From assembly GCF_018320785.1 (NCBI RefSeq), contig NC_054877.1, positions 37,036,151 to 37,100,150 on the forward strand: DNA of 64,000 bases, in the 5' to 3' direction. The stretch is from Cheilinus undulatus. Taxonomy: Eukaryota > Chordata > Actinopteri > Labriformes > Labridae. Made by a program: the position numbers and the translations under genes. This document shows positions 1-10,760 of this stretch, piece after piece (the stretch's first letter is position 1; each line of letters begins with the position of its first letter). A model generated the notes under the pieces. It did no database searches. It was not told the DNA's origin and worked only from the letters and a program-made list of their open reading frames with translations.

Positions 1-89
1 TGTTTTTTTTGCATATAGGAAGACACCATGAGTATTCATTCTGAGACGTAAAATGTGACAAAAAATGTGTTTTCTGCATATATCCACAG

Positions 90-429
90 TGTTCAGCAGC
101 AGGAACGAGTTCAGCAGAGACGGGTGGATCAGGGCTGGAGGGAGATCCACGCCGCCGTTGCACTGACCAACTTGGCCCAGGGTCAAAGGTGCACTGCCGA
201 CCAGAGCTATGCAACCGTGCCAAACTCTGTCACGGGACAGAGCTGCACCAGAGAGCCTTTCTCATTTACGAGGACCGCTGTCAAGGACAACTTGTGTGTC
301 ACTGGACCCACCACTGCTCTGAGGCAGAGCTGCACCGTGGGGCCCACTCTAACCAGCCGCATCATCCAGAAGTCTTCTCACATCTCTGAGGTCCAGACTG
401 TAAATGTGGCTCTGCCTAACAGTGTGTAG
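90..429 (+). CDS. mkx: MKX (mohawk homeobox) last coding exon, partial gene
   Basis: This is the 3'-terminal coding exon of Mohawk, an IRX/TALE-related homeobox transcription factor of tendon and muscle connective tissue. The homeobox exons lie outside the window. A polypyrimidine-poor acceptor ends in AG at 88-89 and the frame runs to TAG at 427-429. The translation contains GWREIHAAVALTNLAQG and ends IIQKSSHISEVQTVNVALPN-SV, which match the end of human MKX as I recall it (YWKEINAAMALTNLAQG and IIQKSSHIAEVKTVKV). Between these two blocks the fish exon has about 60 extra residues with two similar QSCT-containing segments, absent from the human protein. The gene position next to RAB18 supports the call. 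The exact acceptor is the least certain part, because a second AG lies at 95-96. Confidence 0.85.
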
Positions 430-1640
430 GCATTTTATGTGAGCATCTGGCTCTAAATCATCATTTGTATAGGAGAACCAGATGTTGAAGTGCCTTGAAT
501 TTTATGTACAGCCTTTTATTTTGTAAAGCTGATAAACTTTGACATTCTCAATCCTTTTTAGGTTCTAAAATGGAAAAAGTGACTGAACACATTTGCATTT
601 TTTCTACAGGTTTAGTAATGTTTCTAATGTCTTCCTGTCGCCGTCTGTTGCAGTAAGTTATATTAACTTCATGAGACTGGATTATCATCCAATGCTAGAG
701 TCTGACAGCAGCTATTTGAATAAAGTCAATGTGAAATCTCCTGACCAGTCGTCTGCTTTGAATCAAGGGTTTGCAGTGACTGAAGCAGCACAGATCTGTT
801 TTACAGCGCTGTGTTTAGTGGTAGTTTTCATGCGTCCAATTGTGGGTCCTTTCGTTTCATATCTTTTCATGTAGCTTTTTAAAACAGGAGGGTGGCATCA
901 TAAATTTAGCAGTTAGACAGGGCTGCAATTAAAGGACATTTGTAAAAAAGTTTTCAGATACAGAAGGATGCTGCTTCTAAGTTTAAACATTGATTATCGA
1001 TATCTTGAAATTATGTATCAAAAGATTGCGATTTTTAAATGTGGTTGCTTTTAATGATGAATCAATTTCTTTTTTTTTTTTTTACGTCCGCCGTCATTAT
1101 GTCTTAAACAGACCTGGAACTAAGTTTTCAGCACACAGTTGAAAGAAACTGTCTCACTAGCAGACTAAGTTTGTGCACCATAATTGAAAAGAGAAGGTTA
1201 CCCTTCACTCCCACAATTATATGGTTATGGAAACAAGTCAAGCAGAAGTCCATTCATTCCTATGGGAATCTCTGATACCCACCATGCCTGACATGATTAC
1301 ATACAGTAAAACAAGACTAGGTAAAAACCTAGTATATGGCTGCCCGCAGCTATCTGGGATGCCTGTTGAAATGCCTGACTGGCAGAGTGATTGCGTCATT
1401 ATTATTTTTTGAGCCAAATTTATTGTGGCTTCTTAAATGTACATAGCTACATGGTGTCCTCTCTCTCTCTGTCTCCCCTCTTAATAAAGCTCTTCTCTGT
1501 GTACATATGAAACTCTACAGAGATATGTGTCAGACTTCACTGAGAGAAACAGTGTCACTGGAAATTCATTTTTGTCAGACAAAAGTCTTTAATGGTAGTA
1601 AGTTTATACTTACAATAAAAAACTGTTATTGAACAGTTGT
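430..1640 (+). other. mkx: MKX 3'UTR (probable)
   Basis: Non-coding sequence follows the MKX stop codon. AATAAA signals lie at 1483-1488 and 1614-1619, so the transcript plausibly ends shortly after one of them. A short open frame at 593-874 has no recognisable similarity and sits inside this UTR. Around 918-1060 the sequence resembles the start of a MITE (CAGGGCTGCAATTA) and ends near a T-run at 1070-1083. The UTR end is inferred from signals only. Confidence 0.5.
1483..1488 (+). promoter_or_regulatory. candidate MKX poly(A) signal
   Basis: AATAAA lies about 1.05 kb past the MKX stop, followed by a T/CT-rich stretch. A second AATAAA at 1614-1619 is an alternative. Confidence 0.4.
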
Positions 1641-1949
1641 TTATTCTAAAATAAAATAAAAACTGCAGCAGGTTTTATGCACATTTGTAATTCTCCTCAG
1701 ATGTGTAAGGGTATTCTTATGTGTAAAATTAAGCAAAATTTTTATTTTAGTGTTCCCATCCTGTTTTTATATGGTAATTATCAATAAACAGCACATTTAT
1801 CATATTCCTTGCAAATGAAGACGCGTTAAATGTTTAAATTACGTTCTCTTAACAACGCAAACGCTTTCCGTGTTGCTCGTAGCACTAACTGTGATGAATG
1901 TTTTGGTCTAGCTAAGGCCATGCTAACGTTTGGCTAGCACAAAAAGTAC

Positions 1950-2590
1950 CCCTTTCCCCCTTTAACTATCACCCACTCACGCTGAAGCAGTTTGGCAGAC
2001 CCCTTCTGTTACAGAGAGATTTTCGTGTTAATAAACTTGTGTTAATTAACAAATTTCCAGTTTTGACTGAGTGCTGCTGTGACTTAGAGCTAATCACTAC
2101 ACAAGCAGCTGTTGTGCACAAGAACTGACATAAAAAGCTACATTTTCCCCCTCAACTATCACATAGCCATGCCAAAGCAGGTCAGCAGAGGAGTAAAAAA
2201 CATTTTTCCCAACATGAAAAGCTTATAGGGTTGTTTTTTTTTCTTTGTCATACAGAAGTGTGGCCCAGTCTTGGTTAAACAGAGGCTAAAGCTATATCTG
2301 AGTATTTAGTGCAGTGGAGGCAGCCATTAGAGAGCTTTCAGCACAAGTAAACCCCACCCGTAGCGCTACTCTGTATGTGTGAGCCATACATAGATGATGT
2401 TAACTACAGCCTATTAACACAGTGGAGGCAGCCATCACTGCCAGCATTCATTCCAAGCAAACGCAACTATGTGTTCTGTGTCACTCACTCAGTTACTCAG
2501 TATACGGACAGAGCTATCTGTAGGGCTGACCTTAGTGGTCAGCTAAAAAAAACAGTTAATATATTTGAATGGCTATATGAGTTAGCTTAG
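1950..2590. repeat. degenerate dispersed/tandem repeat, shared with 17.8-18.4 kb
   Basis: Successive segments repeat the theme 'atgccaaagcaggtcagcag', then a segment resembling GCTATATCTGAG, then 'gagctttcagcac' followed by a taaaccc block. The same order of words recurs three times at about 17826-18420. The block at 2281-2375 aligns by eye with 18310-18410. The family was not recognised; it could be a decayed satellite or a long MITE. Confidence 0.6.
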
Positions 2591-2919
2591 TTTAACTCAT
2601 TGATGTGTCTTTTAAATAAATGGCTCTCAAAATATACTAGTTTCTTTGCAGGCCTACATCTTCATATAATCCAAACAACTCAATTGCAAACTACTCAATA
2701 GCAGAAAACAGACTAAATCTTCCTCTTTCCCGGGCTACACGTAAATTCTATCAAGTAAATATCTATCCCTTAAGAAGCGCACTTCCTTCTGTTGGACTCT
2801 AGGAGGCATCATCCATATATTTACTGCTATACAGACATAAGTCCAAAAAGGCCCAAGGTGGCCAATCTGGAGAACCATGAGAATTCCCAGTATGCCGAGC
2901 TGCTTTTATGGGCCGGTGT

Positions 2920-3190
2920 ACAGAGACAGTGGGTTGTTTCCACCGAGCAGTCCGTTTCAGTTTGGTACAGCATGACACACATTTTTTTGCATTTCCATAT
3001 ATCAAAAGTTGGCGAGGGTCCCAACAAAATCAACCCATACCTTTCCACTTTTTTTCCCCCACTTCTTCTGGAGGGGTACCAGTCTTACCTATCCGTCCCA
3101 AAAAGGTGGAGCCACACACACAACAAAAGGGGGTTGCACTGACGTCACTTTCAGGGCACAACACAACTGTTCAGCTAGGCTGCTCGGAAA
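2920..3190. repeat. MITE-like element with GTTTCCACCGAGC terminus
   Basis: The stretch beginning 'gttgtttccaccgagcagt' continues into CAGTTTGGTAC and a segment 'aaaagttggcgagggtccc'. This resembles a widespread teleost non-autonomous element whose ends read GTTTCCACCGAGCGGTAC. The boundaries are approximate and no target-site duplication was confirmed. Confidence 0.45.
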
Positions 3191-3625
3191 ACATAAATGT
3201 TTTAAACATGTAATACAACATGCAAACCATGTATCACTTCAGTTAATATTGTATGAACTCTTTGAATGTAAACTATTTTGTGTTCTGGACCCGAGGAAGA
3301 GTAGCTGCAATCATGTGCCAATGCCACATAGTAGAAACGAGAGGCTAAGACTCACTCACAATAGCAATCTGTACTGCATCCAAGCATGTTAGACCACCAT
3401 ATTCCAGGTTGGTTGTCCAGTGTGTTGCCTCCTGATGATCATTTTAAACAGTGGGGAAGTGTTAAAAGGCTGTATCTGACTGAAATGACTCAAAATAGGC
3501 CACAACATGAGGGAAGTTGCCATCCTTTCATCTGTATTTTTCTCCATTGTGCTGAATTCATGAGACCACATTTGTTGTAAACTGCATGTCATATTATGAT
3601 GTGATGTTGTTTCTGTACTCAGGCC

Positions 3626-3775
3626 CAATATGAGTGAGAGCCATGGAGAGAACCCATGCATGCACAAGAAAACATGCAAACTCCACATGGCCCTGAATGA
3701 CCAGGACTCGAACCAGAAAACTTTGATTCTGTGAGGTGAAGGCGCTAAGCACTGTATCTGATGCCACCCTGACAT
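3626..3775 (-). repeat. tRNA-derived SINE-like repeat
   Basis: Read on the minus strand, it has a tRNA-like head with a perfect B box GGTTCGAGTCC (plus-strand 3704-3714), preceded by 'cttagcgccttcacctcac' and followed by 'gtggagtttgcatgttttc' and 'gcatgcatgggttctctcc'. This order is that of a very common teleost repeat. It is a pol III-type head without a functional tRNA fold. Confidence 0.6.
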
Positions 3776-5610
3776 GGCTCTTTACTGGCTTTACTTTTTC
3801 ATCAGCTACTGCTTGCTCACAAAAAAATGAAGTCTTTAGATTTTTCTGTTGCTCCGAAGTAGAATAAAAGTATTTTTAGGCTGTTAAAGAGCTCTCAATA
3901 TTTGAATTATTGTGATGAAATGTGAGGAACAAGATACTCTTTCTCTGTTTTGTTCCCTTAACAGTAAATATCATTAGAGTGGATAAGAAACACAACCATC
4001 ATCTGTTTTTGATGTTAAAACAACATAAATGCTAAATTAGATCTGAGGAATTTCCAAACCTCAACTTTACATCAGCAGCCAGAAAGTAATGTTATTGGAA
4101 ATAAAGAGGCACAACGAGCCTCAGGGGAACGTTTGGTGCTGTGCCTCTGCAGAGACTCGCAGGGACATCCTGACACCAAACATAAGCTTGTAATCAGCTG
4201 TCCTCTGGGACTATTTCACAAAACATGATTAACAGGAATTTTCCTCTCGTGCCCTAGATTTGGTCTGTTTTCTGACATTTTGTGCAAAGTATGTTTTCAG
4301 TTGTTCATGTATAAAGACGAGTCATCAACAAGGAATTATGGAAAGAGGAGCTCACTCCTGTTTCCACTGTCGGCCTGCTTTTGATTAAAACAGAGAAATT
4401 GCAGTTCTCAAATGTCAATTACACAATAATTAGTCATCTTGAGGTTGTCGTTTATTTCAGCTTGAAACCTTACACGTTACTAGACCATACCCCTATTGAA
4501 TGTCTTTCAATGTTAAGGCAATTTAACATATTGCTTTTTATGATTCAAACAGATGCACGGCAAAAGCAACAGGGAAAGGACAGACATAGAGGAGGAAAAA
4601 GTCTGGTTTTAAACAATAAAAGGTATACAAACAATACAAGGAATGCTCTCAGGCTATTATGTGTGAGAAATGCCTTCATATAACAGCAGCTTTATCTGAT
4701 ATCAACACCTATTTTGATACCTCTGTGACAAAATTGAAATCCTATGCATCAATATTGGATGCGTTTTTATCTAAGATGATCAAAAATTGCAGCAAAAATC
4801 CTGCATTTTGCAAATTGAGATGGTGTCAGTGTTTTTGTGCAATTAAGTATGGAGGTGCTTTTTTTAAAATAATTTTGATGTTTGCTAAAGTTTTGGTAAC
4901 TTTTGATCCTATCATTAAAACACAGAGAGTGTAAAGTTAACACATGGTATCAAAAAGAGTATCAACGTATAGAAAGGTCTGACAATTTTGTGGAGATGGG
5001 ACATTATGCTGATCACACCACACAGAAACTGCAATTAAAAGAGGAAAAAACAAACCTACAGCATCAACAGGAAACTAAATGCCATTTTTTCCAAAGCAGA
5101 TGGGCAAAAACAATAATTTAATTTTATTACAAGTGCTTCCAATACTGTTAGCCTGCAACTACTATGGTCCAGATTAGACATGCAAACAGAAAACCAAATA
5201 GGTTCAGTTGCAGAAGTTCCCCAATGACAAGGACTGATAACTTGTCTTAGTTTTTTAAAGTTATGAAAAAAAGGAATAGCTAAGCTCTTGAAAGCATCTA
5301 CACATACATGGAAACTGATGAAAATTACAATCAAGAAATACTTGGAAAAAATAGTAAAAAAAAAAAGCTGTCAGTAACAGGGGTGTTTTCTGAAATGTGT
5401 TATTTTGGAGCATTCACAGTGTTGTGGTGCATACTGGAGACAAACATGGCATACTGCAGATCCCTTGCAGCAATATCCTCGATCAAATAATCTTTAGAAA
5501 TGAAATAAAGTGGGAAAATTAACATTGTTTTATATTTAATACATTAAATTTGAAGCTACATTTCTAGGGACTTACTTTCTTTGGAACAACTTCCTTATTG
5601 ATTATATTGT

Positions 5611-5616
5611 TTTATT
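5611..5616 (-). promoter_or_regulatory. candidate RAB18 poly(A) signal
   Basis: TTTATT on the plus strand reads AATAAA on the minus strand, about 400 bases past the RAB18 stop. Another candidate at 4451-4456 would give a 1.55 kb 3'UTR. Confidence 0.4.
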
Positions 5617-6013
5617 TTGTTTGACAAGCTACACACTCTAACCTACAAATTGGTTTGTGTTATAGGCACTATGCTGTTAACTTTCTGCCTTAATGTACAA
5701 CAGAAACACTGTTGCCAATAAGATAAATTCAAGCCAGACATGTACTCGGATGACGTACACCTGGCATGTCAAATTAAAACTTTCTCAGACGAAAGGCTTT
5801 TTCTTCATAATGCTTCATTCATGTTTTAAATAGAAAGTAGTGACAGATGATGGTTGAAAAGATGGTGTGCAAACGGCAAAGTCCTTTTGACCGACAGAAC
5901 TACTCCAACTTTTTAAAAGTAGTCATCTAGTTCAACCCTCTTGCTCTTTTTTCCCCGTTCTGTTTCTGGTCCGTAGTCGTTCTATCTTTTCTTTGTTTCG
6001 GTTCAGTCCAGTT

Positions 6014-9000
6014 TCAGGGTATGGAGCAGTATCCTCCGCATGCCTTGCCCCCGCCCTGCTCTTGCTCCCCGAGACGGACCCTTGGGGTCTGGTTTTCACT
6101 CTCCCAGAGCCCTGGAGTCTGGAGGATCTTCTCCACCAGCTCCTCAAAGGCACACTGGACGCCGTCTTTGGTTTTTGCACTGGCCTCTGTTGGATAGAAA
6201 CAAGCGATAATTATAAAATCAGCCAACAAAACTGGAGGAGCTCTGTTCAGAAAATACAAACACATCAGCTTCTGAATCTGAAACATTTTTCCCTTAAAAA
6301 CACGAGATTTATAACATCCATGTGGTGACAAATGGGACATTTTAAGTATAAAATGACTTCATTTAAAAACAAGAAGACAAGTAGGATGAAGACGTCCTCT
6401 TGACAGATTAAATCAGCAACATCTTCGTGCATAGCCCTTTTCAAAAGCCCTTCATTTAGCCGTTCTAAAATGGAAACTCCACATAAACGTTAACCTAATT
6501 TCCCAAAGAGCGGCAGATTGGAGATGAGAATCAGGATCTTGTGTAGACACGGATCTGTTAAATGGACGTTTGCTTGATTTTAATCATAATGCAGTTCTGC
6601 TCGAGTGACTGCATCTTTTAGGACTGAGCTGACAGCAGAAACTCAAAAAAGTATAAACAATAACTAACTGCACCATTTACTAAGTGATGTCTTGACTTGT
6701 TCCAACAAAGCAATAACGGCTCTGACTCTGGTGCTTTTTTCATGGCTCCAAGCTACATTTTATGGCTCAATAGCCCTGCTATTAGATTTGGCTCTAACAT
6801 GAATACTTACCGATGAAAAGCATCGAATGTTTTCTAGCAAACTTCAGCCCTTCATTTCTGTCCACTTCATGGTCGTCCTGAAAACACATATCTGACGTCA
6901 GTTTCTTCATGTTGAATGTATACAGCAAAGAATAAAAAACAACAGTATTAACCCTTTGTGAAAGACACTCCAGGTGTTTGTTGTTTGGAATTCTTATTCC
7001 TATATTTAATTTCAAAGGTGAGCATCAGGCAAGGCTCACAAAGACACAGCCTGAAATGAACATTAATACTGAACAGAGATAAAGCTGTCATGCACAACTC
7101 ACCTTATCTATCTTGTTCCCCACAAGCATTTTGACAATATCGTTACGTGTCGTGTAGGTTTCCAGTTCATTCAGCCAGTTTTCAAGTTTTGTAAAAGTGT
7201 CGCGCTTTGTGACATCATAAACTGTCAAAACAAGAAAAAACAGAGAGATGAAGGTAAAGGGAACAGTTTCAAATATTCACTTCCACTTGTGTCTTTTTAA
7301 AGTTTATTTGATACAATGAAAGAAGAGAGACTGAGGGTCTGATCAAACTGTCCTTTTTGCTTTGCAAGGTTCCTTATTGAGTAAAGTGACCCAGAAGTAT
7401 TTTAGTGTCAGCCATAATAAGGACAGTTTGAATTCTTTAAATCAGGGGTTCCCAACCTGGGGTCCTGGCACCCTTAAATAGGCACCAAAGATCTCAGGGG
7501 CAGGCGTGGGACCATGTCTGCTCTGACATTGACAAAATGAGATGTACAGATGAGTACAGATATATTTTTGAAAACCATGATTAGAAGCATAGTGTATTAG
7601 GGCCAACCTAAAAAAGGAAAAACTGAACAGAATATGTTTGCTATTTTGAAATATGTATGCAAGTTTCCTAAGAGTGAATAAATCAAAACCATTTTACAGC
7701 AGGATTTTTGATGCTCACATGACATAAAAGTTGGCATATTGCCATGTTGAGATCATTATGTTTGTCATCATAATTACAGAAGTAATAAGAAAATAATTAT
7801 TTGTAACCATTTAAAGTGTTTTATTCACAGTTTTTAGTGCGTCTCACATAACAAGCTGAAAAAAGACAGAACCAAAGTAGACTTAAATAGTTAAAGAAAC
7901 AAAAGAGAACAAGGACTTAAATATCATTCATTCATCTGCTGTTATCCTACTGACTATGAAGAAAGTTCGAATTAAGATATTCAATCTTTCAGCTGTTCAG
8001 AATGTTTACAGTTACAGCTACTAAAAGCTGCCTTGTCCTGAAGAATTGTTCTAAAAACCTTACTGATGTTATATTTATCACTGAGGTGTTCACGTTTCAC
8101 TCGCTGCACAGAGACGCTCTGAGTAAAAGATGATGTGAGTGATGATTGTAGCTTTTACACATTTAACCCACGTAACATCTGTAACATCTGCCTAGGGTAA
8201 GTGCAGACAGATTCCATAATCACATTAACTCTCCTTTCCTAGTGTCTTACTCACACCGCCAGGTTACAGAAGGTGGAAAGGGAGCGGCTTAGGAAGTAAT
8301 TTTTTGACTCTATGAACAGACCCAGGAAATATGGGGGGAAACAGTGTGGGAGGACATGCACCAAACAGCATCAGGATCAGGACTCGAGGACTGTAGCTTC
8401 TGTATATGGACGCTTGCTCCGCCAGCTGAGCTAAATAGGCGCTCTCATCCTTTAGTTAATGGGAATTTTAGCAGAACATCGACTTTATCTGATTCCATGA
8501 TCAATAGTGCCTAATCCCCTCTACTACATGATAATTAATCTTGAAATTGATCATTTAACATCTGTTTCATGAGACTGGTGCACAGGACAGGAATTCATCC
8601 TTAAAAATTTCACTCAAACTCTGCATGAAAACTAAACATTAAAAAAAAAGGAACTAGGAGAAAAGAAATTTCACTCTCTAAATTTTGATGCTGAAAGTAT
8701 TAAGAGGCTTTACAAGCATAACAGTTTACCAAGTATGACTCCCTGTGCACCACGGTAGTAGCTGGGCGTCAGGGTGCGAAATCTTTCCTGTCCCGCTGTA
8801 TCCTGCAGAAATGAGTACATAACATTAACACAAGCAAAAGACTCAATTCATGACATCAAACTTTAAATACCAATAGCTATAATGGCCAAGACAGAGCGTC
8901 CACAAGGCTGTTTTCCTGATATGTCTACAACAACACAGGACACTCCCACCTTAAAGTGGCCATCGCCTGAGGATTCACATTTTTGGCAGTCCTATGCATC

Positions 9001-10607
9001 TTTAAGCCTGTTCTTCAGGAAACTCACCACAATGCATACTTTTCAAATGTCAAGTTTAAAAATCTTCCAACCGTAGCTGCATTTTTTGGGGGGGAATATC
9101 TTTCTTTTTTAGTTTTTTTTAATCAAATAGTACAAAACTGTAATGGAAAATGTATTTTTTTAAATCTTCTGAAAGATTTAATGGGTAAAATATGACAAAC
9201 AGTTTTAAAAAACGTTCCTGGACACTGTCCAACTAGGGAAAAAATGGTTATCCACTTGCAATGTTTTGGTGATAGACTAACAGGCATGTCTGTGTTTCCT
9301 CAGGTGTGCCTGATGAAGGTCCAGTACTGAAACACAGCAAATAAATAACCCTTTCTTGCAAGTTGGACAGTGTGTGGACGTTTCCTTGTTTGTTGGATAT
9401 GTTGCCCTCTGACGCAGTTTTTTTAAGAAACAGATATGTGAAGCAATTTGTCTGTGGCTAATGTATGGAAAATATGAAAGATACAAACTGTCATCAAACA
9501 TCCAAAGAACAGTATAGGGTTTTAAAAATGAAATTTAAATACTTTTATTGATTTATTATTTTAGTAAAGATTAAAAAATATTAAGAACACTTTAATTCTT
9601 CATTTAAAGCCAAGACATCCCTTTGCAAAGACATGCAAGTATGTCTCTGTTAGATAAAGTCTATGAGAGCTCAGTGTCTGGGTCTTATGGTCTCACTGTG
9701 TATGTCGTATTTTCTTTGGAAATCTGAATTGGGCCCTTTTCTGCCTCACAAAGGAAAGTTTATCTCTTCTTAACTTTCTGTCCATCCTGCAAGGCTTTGC
9801 AATGCCGCCATCTAGTGAGGAGACCATGTAGTTTATTTTGTTCCCTGCCAGCACAGATAAACACAGGACAATAGCTTAAGGACTTCAGTCTTACCCATAT
9901 GGCGAGCTTTGCTTTGTTCCCATCTATTGCGAGTGTCTTTACTTTGAAATCCACACCTGATGATAAATAAAAGAAGGAAAAATATTTTAAAATCATCCAG
10001 CCAAATGATCAAAAGCATTCTCCCTATATAGTGTATGTGTATTTCAGTCAGTCAGTGTGTTTATTTGTTTTTTACCTATTGTTGCTGTCTGCTCTGGATC
10101 AAAAGTGTCATCTGTAAACCTCAAGAGGAGACTGTTAAAGGAAACAGATCATATTCAAATAAGCAGAGCATACACAGTGGGGCCTCTGTATAGATTATTA
10201 TTAAGTCTTTTCTCTGACAGATGCAGGATTAAAACAACAGCACCGTATAAACACTGACAGCTGACTGTAACAGGCGGTATCATCTTTAACAGGAAACACA
10301 ATGCTGATAACTCTGAAAGTTTACGTCTGTTTATATAACGTTTCCGTTGGTGGTGTCGTAATTTCTAACTTATCAACAGTAATTATTTATCACAAACTGC
10401 TAGTGAAAAAAAAACAAAAAGAGCCTGTCCTGTACCTGTATCAGCAGCTGCTTACAGTGGAAACTAAACTTACATAACAAGAAGAACATCAACACTCACA
10501 ACAGGCTAGCTAACGAGCTCGTTAAAAACACTCACAAACCTGGATTTTCCCACTCCACTTTCACCAATTATCAACAGCTTCAGCGTCGTCAGCACGTCGT
10601 CGTCCAT
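6014..10607 (-). CDS. rab18: RAB18 small GTPase, seven coding exons
   Basis: Coding exons in transcript order: 10540-10607, 10076-10131, 9895-9956, 8730-8802, 7103-7221, 6811-6877, 6014-6186. All have GT-AG borders and join in phase to 205 residues, close to the 206 of human RAB18. RAB18 is a Ras-superfamily GTPase on ER and lipid droplets, acting in lipid-droplet and ER organisation and membrane traffic. Visible motifs: P-loop GESGVGKS (15-22), switch I with T40 in TATIGVDF, WDTAGQE (62-68, catalytic Q67), NKID (122-125), EASAK (149-153). The C-terminus CGGYCSIP gives a prenylatable CAAX cysteine, C202, plus C198. The start ATG has an A at -3. The gene is tail-to-tail with MKX and diverges from PTCHD3. 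Teleosts often keep two RAB18 copies, and I cannot say which this is. Confidence 0.97.
6187..6810 (-). other. RAB18 last intron
   Basis: This 624-base AT-rich intron lies between the last two coding exons. I see no gene or clear repeat in it. Confidence 0.8.
7443..7560. repeat. hAT-type terminal fragment in RAB18 intron
   Basis: The sequence 'caggggttcccaacctgggg' resembles the CAGGGGTC-type inverted end of hAT DNA transposons common in fish. No opposite end was found in the intron, so this is at most a fragment. Confidence 0.4.
8300..8445 (-). repeat. tRNA-derived SINE in RAB18 intron
   Basis: On the minus strand it contains a near-perfect pol III A box TAGCTCAGCTGGCGGAGCA (plus-strand about 8415-8433), then CCATATACAGAAGC, then a B-box-like CCTCGAGTCC. 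This is the standard head of a teleost SINE family. The body beyond the B box has decayed. Confidence 0.65.
8803..9894 (-). other. RAB18 intron between exons 3 and 4
   Basis: This 1.09 kb intron is AT-rich. I see no gene, and no repeat I can name. Confidence 0.7.
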
Positions 10608-10760
10608 AATTCCGTGTGAGCTAGTTTGACTTTCACTTGTCAAAGCTTTTAACGATAAATTTCACTTGTTTTCTACAACTGCAGGCGGCTAACGTCTCCG
10701 GTGACAGCCTGCTGCTCGCGCAACTTCCGCCCAACCTGCGACGCGTGACGTCATGGAGGT
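10608..10760 (-). promoter_or_regulatory. RAB18 promoter with CRE and ETS motifs
   Basis: This short GC- and CpG-rich stretch lies directly upstream of the RAB18 ATG. It contains a perfect palindromic CRE, TGACGTCA, at 10746-10753. It also has an ETS-type site reading CGGAAGT on the minus strand, at about 10723-10729. No TATA box is seen, which fits a broadly expressed gene. The transcription start is not defined. Confidence 0.6.

Larger units (their letters stand above)
1641..5600. other. MKX-RAB18 tail-to-tail intergenic region
   Basis: No gene is recognisable here. It holds an AGCT-rich degenerate repeat (about 1950-2590), a MITE-like stretch (2920-3190) and a SINE on the minus strand (3626-3775). 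The rest (about 3780-5600) is AT-rich unique sequence, part of which may be a long RAB18 3'UTR, since minus-strand AATAAA motifs occur at 5611-5616 and 4451-4456. Confidence 0.6.

Noticed and set aside
593-874. Open frame of 93 codons after MKX
   Set aside because: It lies in the probable 3'UTR, with no similarity and no splice acceptor that fits.
3626-3775. tRNA gene on the minus strand
   Set aside because: A B box is present but no cloverleaf can be drawn; it is a SINE head. The same holds for 8300-8445, 23862-23985 and 57870-58040.
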